64,000 nt of DNA from NCBI RefSeq assembly GCF_000247695.1, contig NW_004624800.1:12223069-12287068 (forward strand), in the 5' to 3' direction. This stretch comes from Heterocephalus glaber (Eukaryota; Chordata; Mammalia; Rodentia; Bathyergidae). This document shows, one piece after another, positions 13,080 through 24,900 of the stretch. The notes below the pieces were generated by a model. It ran no database searches. It was not told the DNA's origin and saw nothing but the letters and a program-made list of their open reading frames with translations. The position numbers were made by a program, and so were the translations under genes. Each line of letters begins with the position of its first letter. The first letter of the stretch is position 1.

Positions 13080-14560
13080 TGAAGTAATAGAAAATTTGAA
13101 CAGACTAATAATGAGGAAGGGGATAGAATCAGTAATAATAAAATCCCCAATGTAAGAAAAGGGCTTCACTGGTAAATTCTGTCAAACATTTAAAGAATTA
13201 ATACCAATTGTTCTCATATTCTTCCAAGAAAGTGAAGAGGACCAAACACTTCTAAATCTTCTGATACAAAGACAGAAATCAATACTACCAAAAGAAAATT
13301 AGAAATCAACTTTCCTGGTGGACACTGCTGCAAAAATCCCAAACAGAGTACAAGCAAGCTAGATTCAATAGCTTGCTAATGAATTACAAGGCTGGGCATG
13401 GTGGCCATTCCTGTAATCCCAGCCCTGTGGAGGCTGATGAAGGAAGATTACTTTAAGTTTGAGGCCAGCCTGGGGTACATAGTGAGTTCAAGACCAGCCT
13501 GTACTGCATAGTAAAACTCTATCTCAAACAAAACAAAATAAAACAAAACACAACCTCAACATATTAGAAGAAACCATGATCAAGTGAAATGTATCCCAGG
13601 GATGCAAGAATGGTTCAACATATGCAAATGGATAAATACCATATTAATAAAATGAAGGAAAAATATTTGATTATCTCAATCCATGCAGAACACATTCAAC
13701 AAAGTTTCTTTTTGTCATAGAAATACTCAAAAAATTAGATATAGAAAGAATGTACTTCAACACAATAAAGATCATGTGCCATAAGAGTACAGCTAACATT
13801 ATATACAGCAGTAAAAATAAAAAAACTTTTCTTCTAAATTCAAGACCAAAACAGCAAGGTTGACTCCTACCACTTCCAACACACTACTGGAAATACTAAC
13901 CAGAGCAGTTAGGCAGGAAAAATAAGTAGGTGGGAACCAAATCAGAAAGGAAGAAGTTAAATTGTCTGTGTTTGCAAATGACATAATGTTAGATGTAGAA
14001 AATCTTAAATACTCCACCCCATTAAAACTACTAAATGAATCCAGAAAAGTCACTGGGCACAAACTCAACACACAAATAAATCATTTGCATTTTAAACACA
14101 AGTAAGAACCTATTAAAAAGATTAAGAAAACAACCCCATATATAATAGCTACAAAAATATAGTAATAAATTCAATCAAGTGAGATGGATTTTTTCTGCAT
14201 AACAAACAAAATATCAACAAGGTAAAAAGGGAACCCATGGAATGGGAGAAAATATTTGAAAACAATATACCTAATTACGATTTAAAATCCAAACATATAT
14301 GAGAAAATCATACTGTAAATAGCAAAAACAAATATACAAAGTGAATAATCCACTCCATTAAATAACGGTAAAGGACATCTTCATAAAGAATAGACTTTAT
14401 TCTTTATTCTTTGCTCAACATTACTAATGATCTTTTTTAATGGCTAGAGATTTTTCCACAGAAGACATTCAAATGGCCAGAGGTTTATTTTTAAAAGCTA
14501 TATAAAATTGCTGGACATTACTAATTATCAGGAAAATACAGATCAGAATGACAATGAGAA
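13080..14560 (+). repeat. Decayed L1 ORF2 (reverse transcriptase region)
   Basis: L1 ORF2-like sequence in sense orientation with many stops and frameshifts. The segment near 13970-13990 (tttgcaaatgacataatg) corresponds to the catalytic F-A-D-D region of the reverse transcriptase, here reading F-A-N-D, so one catalytic Asp is altered. It is interrupted by a B1-like SINE at 13390-13552. Not functional. Confidence 0.75.
13390..13552 (+). repeat. B1-like SINE inside L1
   Basis: Starts 'ggctgggcatggtggcc', continues with 'cctgtaatcccagc' and 'gaggccagcctgg', ends in an A-rich tail (caaaacaaaataaaac). 7SL-derived monomer inserted into the older L1. Confidence 0.85.
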
Positions 14561-14599
14561 CTCCCCAAACCTGTTAAAATGACTATGATCAAAAAATAT

Positions 14600-16450
14600 C
14601 CTTTTCCTTCAGCACTTTAAAGATAATATTCTACTGTATTCTCACATTGTTTTCATCAAAAAACCTGTCTTTCTTATCTTGTTCCACTGTACAAAACATG
14701 TCTTAATTCTCTTATTGTTTTTCATATTTTCTTTTTAACACAAGTTTTGACCAATGCCATGATAATATTCTTTGGTGGGAGGTCTGTGTGTACATGTTCA
14801 CACACTTGGGGGTCATGCATTTGTGAGTTTAGAGATTTTTTTCATTTGGAAGATTTTGGTCATGTTTTCTTCTAATTTTATTCTTCTGTCTTCACATCTC
14901 CTTCCTTGTGTGAGGGGGCCACAATCAGATTAGTCCACTTGAAATTTTCCTATAACTCACTGATTGTCTGTTTTTTTAACATTTTTCTGTCTCCAATTTA
15001 TTTTGGTTTGTTTCTATGACTATGACATCAAGTTTATTAATATTTTATTCATTATTGTCTAATCTACCACTGATTTTATTCAGTATATATTTTTCATCTC
15101 AGACATTGTAACTTTCACTTGCATTCGTTTGAGTTGGGTTTTTTATACTTTTGTATCTGTGCTTAACACATTAAATCTTTCCCTTTTTGAACATGTGGGA
15201 TACAATTGTAATAACTGTTTTCTAATTCTAAGATCTGTGTCAGTTCTGGGTCAGTTTGATTAATTTATTTTTCTCCTTCTTATGAATAAAATTTGTCTGT
15301 TTCTTTGCATTCCTGGTAATTTTTATTGCATGGTACTCATTGAGTTTTACTTTGATCTTGAAACCATAAGTGTTCATAAGCTCTGCTTTCGAACAGTTAA
15401 GTTTCTTGGAAACAGCCTGATTCTTTTGTGTCTGGCTTTAAAGATTTGCTAGGCAGGCAAATGCAGAGCAGCATTTACTCCAGCCTACTAGGAATAATTA
15501 TTCTCTACCTCTAAATCAAAATACTTCCAAGATCACTACTCAATGTTTTGTGAGTTTTCAGGTTTTTCTGGCCTTGTATGAGATCCAATTATGACTATTC
15601 TCCTTAATCCTTTTGTGCAGTTATCTTCCCAACAGGTAGGTTCCCTGCTCTGAGCAGGTCTCTAATGAATACTGAGGGGCTCTCTGAAGATTCCTGACAT
15701 TCTCTCTATGCAGTTCTCTCCCGTCTCAGCCCTGTGAACTCTACCTGCCTTATTCTTTTTAGACTCTCAGTTGTCTCCTCAACTCATGATTTGACTGGTC
15801 TTTCCTTGGATTTCACTTCTGTGTGTCATGGTCTGGAAGTTCACTTAAAGCAGAAATTTAGGCAATTTAAAGCTCATTTTAATTTAACCTGTTCTTTGCT
15901 CCCTGATGACTAATGTTTTGAAAATTGTTGATTTGCATATATTTAGTCCCTTCCTTCATTTTGGTTGGAATTAAAAGACCACTTGCTTTTAAGAGATTTT
16001 TTAAATGATGTGAAATGTTGATTTTATATTTATCACATATTTACTACTGATTTTCCACCAATAATATTATATAGTTAACTTGGACTAGCTTATTAAATCC
16101 AATTGTAAAATATTAAGAAATTTTCCAACCTAGTTTTTAAACTGTCACTAGCTTGAATTTGGCCATGGTTGCAATATTTGTATTCATTAGATCTGCCAAA
16201 ACTATAAATCCAAACTTTTTTTTACCTCTCCCCAGAGTTTATCTATCAACTCCATCTGGACTTGTTTTTATTTTGCCTGAAAGACATTACTTAGCATTTC
16301 TTATAATGTGCTCAAGGGTTTCCTGTTGATGAATTGTATTATTTTAATTTTTGCATGTCAGAACATATGAGACACAGTTGTAAAAATAAAGTTTATTATC
16401 TCGAACTTTTTGAAATATTTTTCATTGGATATAGGATTCACAGTTGGTAA
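14600..16450 (-). repeat. Old L1-derived sequence, antisense
   Basis: AT-rich block whose reverse complement resembles ancient L1 sequence (for example 'ttctttgcattcctggtaat' near 15300 is a recognisable antisense L1M-type phrase). Heavily diverged; boundaries and family are uncertain. No gene seen. Confidence 0.4.
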
Positions 16451-16529
16451 CCCCCCCCCTTACTTTAAGCTTTTTGCTCCATAATCTCTTGGCCAGTTTA
16501 TGATAACATGATCCCCATCTTGGTCACTT

Positions 16530-16660
16530 TCCCATTGCTGGGATACAACACCTGACACGGCAGAAGGAAAGATTCGTTTGGGCTCTTTCCAGGGGATGGC
16601 AGAGGGGTGTGGCAGAGCAAAAGGTACTCAACCCTTGGCAGTCAGAAAGGAGAAAAGGAA
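16530..16660. repeat. Rodent interspersed repeat, same family as 57058-57512
   Basis: 'cccattgctgggatacaacacctgacacggcagaaggaaag' region parallels the start of the element at 57 kb ('tttgctgagacaaaataccc...aggaggaaagg'). Probably a rodent non-autonomous repeat, tentatively URR1-like; the family is not certain. Confidence 0.4.
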
Positions 16661-16675
16661 AGAGAGAGGGAGAGA

Positions 16676-16732
<57 letters not shown>

Positions 16733-16745
16733 AGAGGGAGGAAGA
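16660..16745. repeat. (GA)n microsatellite
   Basis: Long GA run with GGGA interruptions. The Arg/Glu-rich frames over it are repeat artefacts. Confidence 0.9.
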
Positions 16746-16957
16746 GAATCCAGGGACAGGAATACACTAGCGCACTAGCGGTCCACTTCCAACCAGGCTC
16801 AACTCTTCACAGCAAGTCAGCTATAGGGCCCCATAATAGATCACCTTTCCAGAGTCTGACTCCTGAATATTCGAGGCTTTGGAGTGACATTCTAGATCCA
16901 AATCATAAAAACCTGTCTTTGTCATTTGTACGTTTGTCTTCTACTCTGGATACTTTT

Positions 16958-17050
16958 TGTTTTATTTTGTTTTTTTGGTACTAGGGATCGAACTCGGGAC
17001 CTTACACTTGCAAAGCAGGTCCTGGAACCACTGAGCTAAATCCCTGGTCC
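16958..17050 (-). repeat. ID-like SINE, antisense, with TSD
   Basis: Reverse complement carries the A box (tttagctcagtgg) and B box (gagttcgatccc) with a T-rich (tail) end at the left. It is flanked by a perfect 16-bp duplication tactctggatactttt at 16942-16957 and 17051-17066, so the insertion is well defined. Confidence 0.92.
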
Positions 17051-17142
17051 TACTCTGGATACTTTTAAAATTTTTCTTTATCATTGGCTTTAAGCAATCT
17101 AATGATAACATACATTATTAAAGGGCTCTTCATATTCTAAGG

Positions 17143-17268
17143 CTTTTTTTTTTAAGACAGGGATCCAGTAAGTTGTTAAATTGCCCAGGTTGGGCTTGAA
17201 TTTGCCATTCTCCTGCCTCAGCCTCAAAGAGTGCTGAGAAAACAAGTTTGTGCCACCACACTGGGCCC
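17143..17268 (-). repeat. B1-like SINE, antisense
   Basis: Starts with poly-T, then 'gcccaggttgggcttgaat', 'ctcctgcctcagcctc' and 'gccaccacactggg', the reverse complement of a 7SL-derived SINE. Confidence 0.8.
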
Positions 17269-17589
17269 ATTAATCCATCCTAATGGGCACAACCCTCAGG
17301 GCCTTAATCATTTCTTAAATATTTCATCTCTTAACTGTTACAATAGTGATTAAGTTTCTAACATATGCTTCTTGGAGGTACCTTCAAACTAGAGTAGAAA
17401 TTCAGGAACATCTCTTTGGCTGACTTTTCCTCCTTCCTATCAGCTTTAGTAATTTTTAACTCTTCTGTAGAGGAATAGAGACCTTTGTAAGTATCTTCCA
17501 AATCTATTATATAGGAATAATTTTAATTTTAAAATGAAAAAAGAATTAACTTATATTACCATTTTCTTCATACATAAAGTTTTATCCTC

Positions 17590-18100
17590 TTGTTAGCAAT
17601 TCATGAATCATATTGCAGTGATGTATGCATACCCACATTTATAGCAGCACAACCCATAATAGCTAAATCTTGGAAGCAGCCTATATGTTCATCAACTGAA
17701 TGGATAAAGAAAATGAGGTATTTATACACAATAGAGTGCTATTCTGCCATAAGAAAGATAGATTTGACTCAGATGTAGGAAAATTGATGCACCTTGAGAC
17801 CATAAGGCCAAGTGAAATAAATTGGATGCACCAGTTTAAATGTCACACAGTTTCTCTCATTTGAGAAACCCAAAGTGAAAATAAAGAGCAAAAAAAAGGT
17901 ACAGTAGATAATAGGGAGTAGGGAGAGAGATATTTTTCAAATGAGAAGGTGATCCAGAGATGGAGGGAGGAGGAGGAGGGAAGGGGAAAGAGATGAAAAA
18001 AGAATTGAGATGTGTTATGTACATGTGCTGACTCCCCATGAGGAATATACTCATTACGTACTGCAAACACTTACCAATAAAAAATAAAAACTGGGAAAAG
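17590..18100 (+). repeat. L1 3' end (ORF2 tail and 3' UTR)
   Basis: Sense L1 sequence: 'tagctaaatcttggaagcag', 'atggataaagaaaatgagg' and a G/A-rich 3' segment, ending in A-rich sequence near 18090. The same L1 subfamily recurs at 54.4-56.3 kb. An ID-like SINE follows directly. Confidence 0.75.
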
Positions 18101-18123
18101 AAAGAATATATAGTAGTGTTTGA

Positions 18124-18224
18124 TAGGGGCCGGGGATTTAGCTCAGCGGTTTCGCAGCCTGCTGCGCAAGCGCAAGGACCCAGAGTTCGATCCTCGGTAC
18201 CAAAAAAAAAAAAAAAAAAAAAAT
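18124..18224 (+). repeat. Young ID-like SINE with 17-bp TSD
   Basis: ggggccggggatttagctca at the 5' end, B box gagttcgatcctc, and an uninterrupted poly-A of about 20. The perfect target-site duplication tatatagtagtgtttga lies at 18107-18123 and 18225-18241. Intact tail and duplication suggest a recent insertion. Confidence 0.95.
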
Positions 18225-18244
18225 TATATAGTAGTGTTTGAGAA

Positions 18245-20525
18245 AGAAGCCCAAGATGGTAACAAAAGAATTTGAAAATATGCTTCCAAGGGCCAGGCCA
18301 AGGGTGAGGAAGAGCAAGGCATAGGTCAAGCCAGAGCTGGCTAGTCTGGTGGATATCTCCTCATCTGGGCCGGAAGTGTGGCCAGACCCCCCCACCCCCA
18401 GAGCTCTGCAGCCATGGAGCAGGGGAATCACAGCCACATGCACATTTCAGAAGGAGATGAGTGACTTTAGTGACTGAATGAGTAAGCTGTATTGTAGATG
18501 GGGCTGGAGAATGAGGAGATATTTTTTTCTAGGACATCAGCCATATGGAAAAAGCTTCATGCTACAGTTGTGGTAATGATCAGGAAGTCAGGAGCCAGCT
18601 GGTTACTGTGGTCTGACTGATAAGTCTCTTCACCCTCCAATCTGCTGTGCCATCCCACAGGACCAAGATTACATTGCTTTCTACACTTGGTAATGACCCT
18701 GAGCCAATGCAGCTGATGAGTTAGGGCAGGTCTCATGGGCTGTGCTAGCCTGAAAGCCTGCCAGTCACATGCAAAGATGAGCATTTGGAAAGACAGCAAA
18801 AACAGTTCTCCTTCTATGTATCCACTGCCACCCTCTGTCCACTTCTCATCCCCACTCCAGTCTAACTCCGTTACAATTCCAGAAGTGAAGAGGAATAAGG
18901 ACAGAAATGGAAGAAATGGGAGACATAGGTTGCATGTGAATATTCATCATGCATTCCTTCCCTGTAATCCTGACATGCATAGCTATTAACAGATTTATAA
19001 AAACTGAGATTGAACAATCATAAAACATTGGCTTGTTTAATTGCCTATAGCTATTTTTCATTATATGTTCTACATATTCACTGAATGCACATTTTATTTA
19101 TCAATTGATTTCTCATTTAAATAAAGGTTATAAGAGGATTACACTTAGGAAAGATAAAACACACCCTTCCCAAATACAGTACATTCAAGTGCAAACAAAT
19201 AAAATGTGCTATAGCTATCAGAGGAAAGGACTCAAACATTAACTTGGAATTGAATGATTACAGCATTAGCACCAAAACAAATAAATTACTTTATTAAACC
19301 CTGATGAACTGGAAAAGCCTTATAAATGCCTGATTTGCTTCAGGCTCATTCTCCCTATTTGACCACTTTTTACTGCTTCCTTTTCCAAGTTCTCCCTTTA
19401 AACCACTTTACCACATGCAACCCAAGTTGAAGAACTATGTAAAAAATGAAGAACAGGCATAGACAGAGAAAGCAAGGAAGCTCCAAGGGACATGCGGGCA
19501 GTCGTCCAAGCATCCTAGAGTCCTGTGTCTCATTTCAGCAGAATGAGGCTACACCAGCTGCTTAGATAATCTTCCCCCTAAGTTTGCTTCCTGTGTCTCT
19601 GTTGGCTCTTCAGCTCCCACCCACCTCCCTATCTTCTTGTAAATCTTCCAGTCTTTGCTGCAGGCTTGGGTTTAAGCCAGCCGTTGTAGGAGTGCCTGCA
19701 GTGTACCAGGAAATACACAACTTTCAACCATCTATAAGAGTCTAATCCTCTTTCTCCTTTTATAGATGAGAAAAATAAGGATCAGAGATTGTGAGACAGC
19801 ACCAAGCAGAGCTGGGACATGAACTAAGACCCATTTGTTTCCAAGGCTCCATGGTGTTTCCTGTGCCCTACACTGCATTTGTAGAATACTTAGATCTGGT
19901 GGAACCATTGGGAGCACATGGAGCACAAAGGCCAACTTTGATCAGTTCAGTAGTTAATTGTGCCTGTCTGGGTCTTGAATTCTTTCTGACAGGGATGAAA
20001 AGGATGAGGGTGATCTTATCATAGCAGTTGCCTTCTCTCGGAACTAAACATTTCTGCTTTGCACACCCACCCTGAAGACCTGTATCTCTTAAGCCGTCCT
20101 GCTTTTATCTCCTTCCCAGCCACCCAGGTGACCTGCCCTAGCACTACTTTCTGACTTCAGAGAGACCAATGTCCCTTTTCATCATCCTGCCACTATCACA
20201 GCTTATTTAATGGTCAGAGACTTTCGATATCTCCTGGAGGGAGAAAACACCAAAACCTTGTCTCTTGTTTACGGGTGAACAAGTCTCTAAATGTGCTTGA
20301 GCCCCAGGACATCAGCAAGATTGCAGTATGATGACAAGTGCAGGGCACAGCCCGTTCCCAGGGAGGGTGGGGATGATTCATCACATACATTGAACCAGCC
20401 TCTTTTCTCCCCAGCTTAAGGGGATGGGATCCCTCTGCACTGGCAGCAAATCTTCAAGAAGGAGGGGCAGGGTGTGTCTGTGGTCCAGAAGAGGAGACTA
20501 GCTGAGGCAAAGGCTTTCTGGAACT
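18245..20525. other. Intergenic upstream of TRBV30
   Basis: No other gene recognised. A MIR remnant in antisense orientation is likely at about 19730-19870 ('tccttttatagatgagaaaa', '...gcagagctgggacatgaac'). The last 100-200 bases before 20526 should hold the TRBV30 promoter; 'atgatgaca' near 20328 is only loosely like the V-beta decamer, so I do not call it. Confidence 0.4.
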
Positions 20526-21232
20526 ATGCTATGCTCCCTCCTTGCCTTTCTCCTGGGCACTTCCTTAGGTGGGTGCTCTAGCTCTAACAACTGCAGCTCT
20601 ACCTTCAGATTCCTACCCTCATTCCCACCCTGGGATCCAGAGCCTCAGTGGCTGGGTTGCCTCTCTTCACTTTATTTCTCCAACTGCCTGGAATGGGTAT
20701 AGCACTTTTGTCCTAGAGACTGGTGTGCTAAGTCTGGGTTGTCTCTGTCCTCTGGGAAGGACTCTGATCTTTCAGTGTCCCCCAGGCCAGTGATATTTTG
20801 TGCACTTGGTTCTCCCGAATTTGTTCCCCATGACTGATTCCATGAGCTTGAACCATGGAAAGGCTTGAGCCACTACCTGTCTGAGAGGCAAGCCAGGTAG
20901 AGGTTTTTCCTCTCTCAGCAGTGCTTTACCTTTTTCGCAGGTGCCAGAGCTCAGACTATCCATCAATGGCCAGTTACCAAGGTGCAGCTTGTGGGCAGCC
21001 CCCTCTCTCTGGAGTGCATCGTGAAGGGGAAATCAAGCCCCAATCTATACTGGTACCAGCAGGTAGCAGGAGGGGCCCTCCAGCTGCTCTTCTACTCCAT
21101 CGGTGTTGGCGAGGTGTTCTCTGAGGTACTCAGAAACCTCTCAGCCTCCAGACCCCAGGATGGCCAGTTCATCCTGAGCTCTAAGAAACTGCTCCTCAAT
21201 GACTCTGGCTTCTACCTCTGTGCCTGGAGCCT
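20526..21232 (+). CDS. TRBV30: T-cell receptor beta variable 30, intact
   Basis: Germline V segment for the beta chain. The leader exon is 20526-20568 (MLCSLLAFLLGTSL, then a split Gly), followed by a GT donor at 20569. The acceptor AG is at 20939-20940 and the V exon is 20941-21232. The mature region begins near Q-T-I-H-Q-W. It has the first cysteine (LSLEC), the framework-2 tryptophan (LYWYQQ) and the second cysteine in FYLCAWS at 21219-21221, with no stop or frameshift. CAWS plus this framework is the hallmark of human TRBV30 (mouse TRBV31 holds the same position). It lies downstream of TRBC2 on the opposite strand, so joining to D-J must occur by inversion. A 23-spacer RSS follows at once. 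Expected product: N-terminal V domain of an alpha-beta TCR at the T-cell surface. Confidence 0.96.
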
Positions 21233-21271
21233 CACAATGTACCGGGCAGAGCAGACATCTGTGCAAAAACC
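21233..21271 (+). other. TRBV30 recombination signal (23-RSS)
   Basis: Heptamer CACAATG (21233-21239), exactly 23 bases of spacer, nonamer GCAAAAACC (21263-21271, one base from consensus ACAAAAACC). Allows RAG joining to 12-RSS D segments. Confidence 0.95.
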
Positions 21272-23850
21272 CCACCCTCCCTCACTCAGGGACTGGGTAG
21301 AGAGGGTGTTTATGACTGGGCTTCTAGCTCCCAGCCAAGGTGAGATCTAGAAATCATTAAGAGTCAAGCCAGAATTCCCCAAAGAACTTTAGTAAGTTCT
21401 TCATAAAAAGATATAGAACCTGTGGGTTGCCTACACATACTCCAATTTCCAAAGTATGGGTGTCTGGTCCTAAGCTATCATGTACCATTCCTTGAAGTTT
21501 GCTATTATTGCCTACTATCTTGTTACTGACCCAGATGCCTGTTGATCTATACTAAATATGCGTATGTGCAGATGTGGCTGAAAGAAGCAGGATACACCTG
21601 CAGCCAAGTGTGACATAAGATGGGCTGGTAAACAGGTCGGAGGAGGCCAATTCAGTTATTTAATTAGTTATTTCAACACCAGGAGACTCTCCTGTCATTG
21701 ATCTTTCTGCTGAGACTAGAATTTTTGTGAAGGCTTAGACCCGAAGGTTTAAGCCAGGGAGAGACACAGGAATTTTGATTACTTTTGGGGTTTTAGCAAT
21801 TTTAGAAAAGAAATTCAGTTCTACTGTCTCTCATTTCTTGTAGCAAAAGAAGCAGACAGATGGTGATCAAAGAGCTAACTGAGACTAAGGATAAAGAAGA
21901 GGGCTGCATGTGTAATGAAAAAGGCCTGAAAATGAGAAATATGTTGGATGGAAATGAAGGAGGCCAAAAGGCTGATGTGGATGGTGGAGAAGAGATGCCA
22001 TGGTTACCTTGGCAACTCAGCTTCCTTCTGTCCTCAACCCCCCCCCCCGTCCTTATTCTTTAAAAACGTTTTCTTTTCTAAGATCCCTTCCCTTCCACAA
22101 GGGGGCATTCGAAGTCTGTTCCTGATATCATTTAATGTGGGATAAGACAGATGTGTTTATTTTCAGTATCATTTCATTTCCAAAGAAAAATCTGAGACAC
22201 AGAGCAATGAATAGAGTAGGTGATAATGGCCAAGGGTTCCTCCTGCACTTGAAGGATCAGTGATGAATTAAGCTGCTCTTACATGCTTGACAGTGAGCTA
22301 TCATGAAGATAAACACAATGAAGTATACCCAAGACAGTGCTGGGCAGACACAGCCTGGTCATAAAACTTGTTTTGAGTCTAAATTTCTAGTTGCTATGAC
22401 TCTGGACTACTGATTTAATCTCTCTAGACCTCATTTTGTTCATACTTTTCTCAGTGGATTTCTAAAATACTCTTCTTAGTGGATTTTTACATGTATTAAA
22501 TGAGATTGTGTTTATAAAGTCCTATTACTAAGTCTAATTTTCAACACATACTGTTTTCTTTTCCTTAAATCTATAAGATGTCTTGATTGTAACTTACCCC
22601 AAAGAAAGATTTATTTTTAAACACTTAAATTAGATACTACAGTATCTAATTTTTAAAATGGTATTTAAAATGCTAAATGTGCTTGGATGGCAAACCTATG
22701 AAACTTGTCCTCAATGTTGTACCCACTCAGATGCTGATCACTGGTCTTTCTGCTTGGGGCTTTCTGCCCCTTTAGAATCCTTCTTAACAGAGAAATGTTC
22801 CAGGCAGTCATTACTAGTCAAGCAGAGTAGGTAAGAGACTTAAAACAGATTTTTCAATCCTGTGAAATATTCAGGAAAGTTTTGGAAAACGTCTCAAAGG
22901 AAATAAAATGTTCCAAGCAGGAGAGTGGGGACTTCAGTGAATGTTGTAAGTTCTGGAAAAGTCAGTAAGTAAACAAGTTCTGATCCTGGCAAATGGTGGT
23001 CTGGAGACAGATCAATAGGCGAGGTGCCTGTTTAAGGTGAGGCTTAAAAGCCACCTAAAGTCAGCAGAACAGGGCAATAGCCTCCATTTAATCTGCCCTT
23101 GTTAGCACGTAAGGATCTTAGTCTCATGACTACTCCTGTGGCACAGAGAATCCTGTCATCGTGATTGCAAAGGGAAAAGAACCTGCGCTCAGGATGGCAG
23201 ATCCTATTACAGGTCCCACCTCTTTCCGGAGGTTCATCAGTCTCACTTACTCCATTGATCAGATGAAGCTGTAGCTTTTCTAAGAGTCCGGGACCTTGAT
23301 CCTGGCTCTCAGTCTGTAGGGGTGCTGGGATGACTATTCCCAAAATCTCAATCCCTAGATTCTTGCATGTGGAAGGCCCGGGGCCACTTGCTGGGAGCCA
23401 GAGAAACTCCCTTCATCACCTTATGGACCCCAGCCACCATGGGACTGATATGGAGGTACCATGAGGCCTCTATACAGCTTGATGAAGATGGAAAAGGCCC
23501 AGCGTTGGGAAGCTGCTGACACTAATAGCCATTGGGCTACTTTCCATTGTGCTCCAGAGTTACACACTCTGGGCTGAAGATGGACAGAGCAAGCTTGGCC
23601 TGCTCATATGCCGTGATCTCCTATGCCCACTGTTGGGGGTTTCTGCCTCTCTGTTTTTTTCATTCTCTCCTGCATTATGTTCTTCCTCCTCCTCTTACTA
23701 GATGAGACAGAAAATATCAAATGCATGGGCTTTTTTAGCCCTTAGCCATTAGAGAATGAAACTTTAGCAAAACCTGTTTGGCATACAGACAGCAGCTCAA
23801 ACGCCCAGGGATGGTGCATTTTGTAGTCTGCTGATTATCTAGGGCTCCCT
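21272..23850. other. Intergenic between TRBV30 and candidate enhancer
   Basis: No gene and no confident repeat recognised. Homopolymer C tract near 22038-22048. Confidence 0.4.
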
Positions 23851-23954
23851 TATCTGTGACTCACTGACATCTCTCATTGCATGAGTGGCAGGAAATGGAG
23901 GATACATGTGCAGGGGGTAGGACAGAGTTGGGGGGACAGGTGAGAAGAGGGAAT

Positions 23955-24240
23955 GCCTGAGTGATGTGGGACCAGCGGAAGCCCAACTGGTTCAGATAAG
24001 TTATCACAGCTGTCCTTTGTTCTCCACTGTCTCCTCGGGACCACTGCAGTCTCTGATCTTGTGTGTGACCTCCCGCAGGTGTGAAAGACTGAAAGACAGG
24101 GTGGGTGATGGGCCCAAAGTACACGTGGAGCTGGGATGCCTGGCCTCCCCTCTACGGACTCCCTTCTCTCCCCTCTGCAGTTCCACTTCACTGGCAGAGT
24201 GCTACATAGGAAGAGCTGAGGGCAGGATGTGGCCAGTGTG
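23955..24240. promoter_or_regulatory. Candidate TCR-beta enhancer (E-beta)
   Basis: Dense cluster of sites bound by T-cell factors, seen by eye. A palindromic GATA pair AGATAAGTTATC is at 23994-24005 and E-boxes are CAGCTG 24007-24012, CAGGTG 24076-24081 and CACGTG 24122-24127. A composite ETS-RUNX element CAGGATGTGGC is at 24223-24233, and a further TGTGGG lies near 23966. In human and mouse E-beta lies several kb 3' of TRBC2, before the inverted V gene, and uses GATA3, E-proteins, ETS1 and RUNX1. Here the cluster is about 6.6 kb past the TRBC2 polyadenylation signal and 2.7 kb from TRBV30, which fits. Assignment is inference from position and motifs; not aligned. Confidence 0.6.
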
Positions 24241-24649
24241 GCTCTCCTGATGCTCGGAAGGTGGGTGGGGGGAGCGACTTTCACATGCACCCCACTTATG
24301 AGACCTGCCAAATGTCAAACCGCATCCTGTTGTGACTCCCTGAGGTGGAGCTGAGGCAGGTGGCTGTTGTTACTTGGGGCTGATGTTACTCAGAGATAAA
24401 CAGCCCTGCTGCCAGCACTGGGCTGAGATACCCCATCCCTTCCCCAGTTATCTACAGCAGCCTGAGAGACTTCAACCTGCATCTCTTTACTTTCTGGCTT
24501 TTGATGCAAAGCCATTCTCCTCTCTGACACATTTTCTTCCTTCATGCATGGCCCTAGACCTCTTTCCCAGAGGAGGACAGAAGCAGTTGTCAGGGCTCCT
24601 GGTGCTTGTTATTAACTGTGGGGCTCTGGTCAGAACTGCCCCTTTACGT

Positions 24650-24670
24650 TACCAGGCGCCCTCTGAGATA
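24650..24670 (-). promoter_or_regulatory. Possible CTCF site
   Basis: The reverse complement contains CAGAGGGCGCC, a good match to the CTCF core (AGRKGGCRS). It is about 0.4 kb from the candidate enhancer. Motif only; the 5' part of the motif is weak. Confidence 0.4.
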
Positions 24671-24729
24671 ATGTCACAGATGTGTGTGATTCGGAATTGG
24701 AGAACTTAGATTCTCTGAGTTGCCATCCT

Positions 24730-24900
24730 CACTGTGTGCTTTGGGGCCTGCAGACTCAAATCACCAAATCCAGGGTGGAGCTTGAAGAGTCCTTGAAGGT
24801 CACTGGCCAATCTCCTCATTTACTGAGGAGGATATAGAAGCCAGGGAAGAAACACAAGTTGTCAGGGCCATAAAGCTGGGGACAGAGGAGAACCAGAAGC
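24730..24900 (-). repeat. MIR-like remnant
   Basis: Antisense-type MIR order (lower-case phrase 'cctcatttactgaggag...agaagc', then 'gtcagggccataaagctggg'). Diverged; moderate support. Confidence 0.5.

Noticed and set aside
20320..20340. V-beta promoter decamer upstream of TRBV30
   Set aside because: 'atgatgaca' only loosely matches AGTGAYRTCA and lies about 200 bases from the ATG; not strong enough to annotate.
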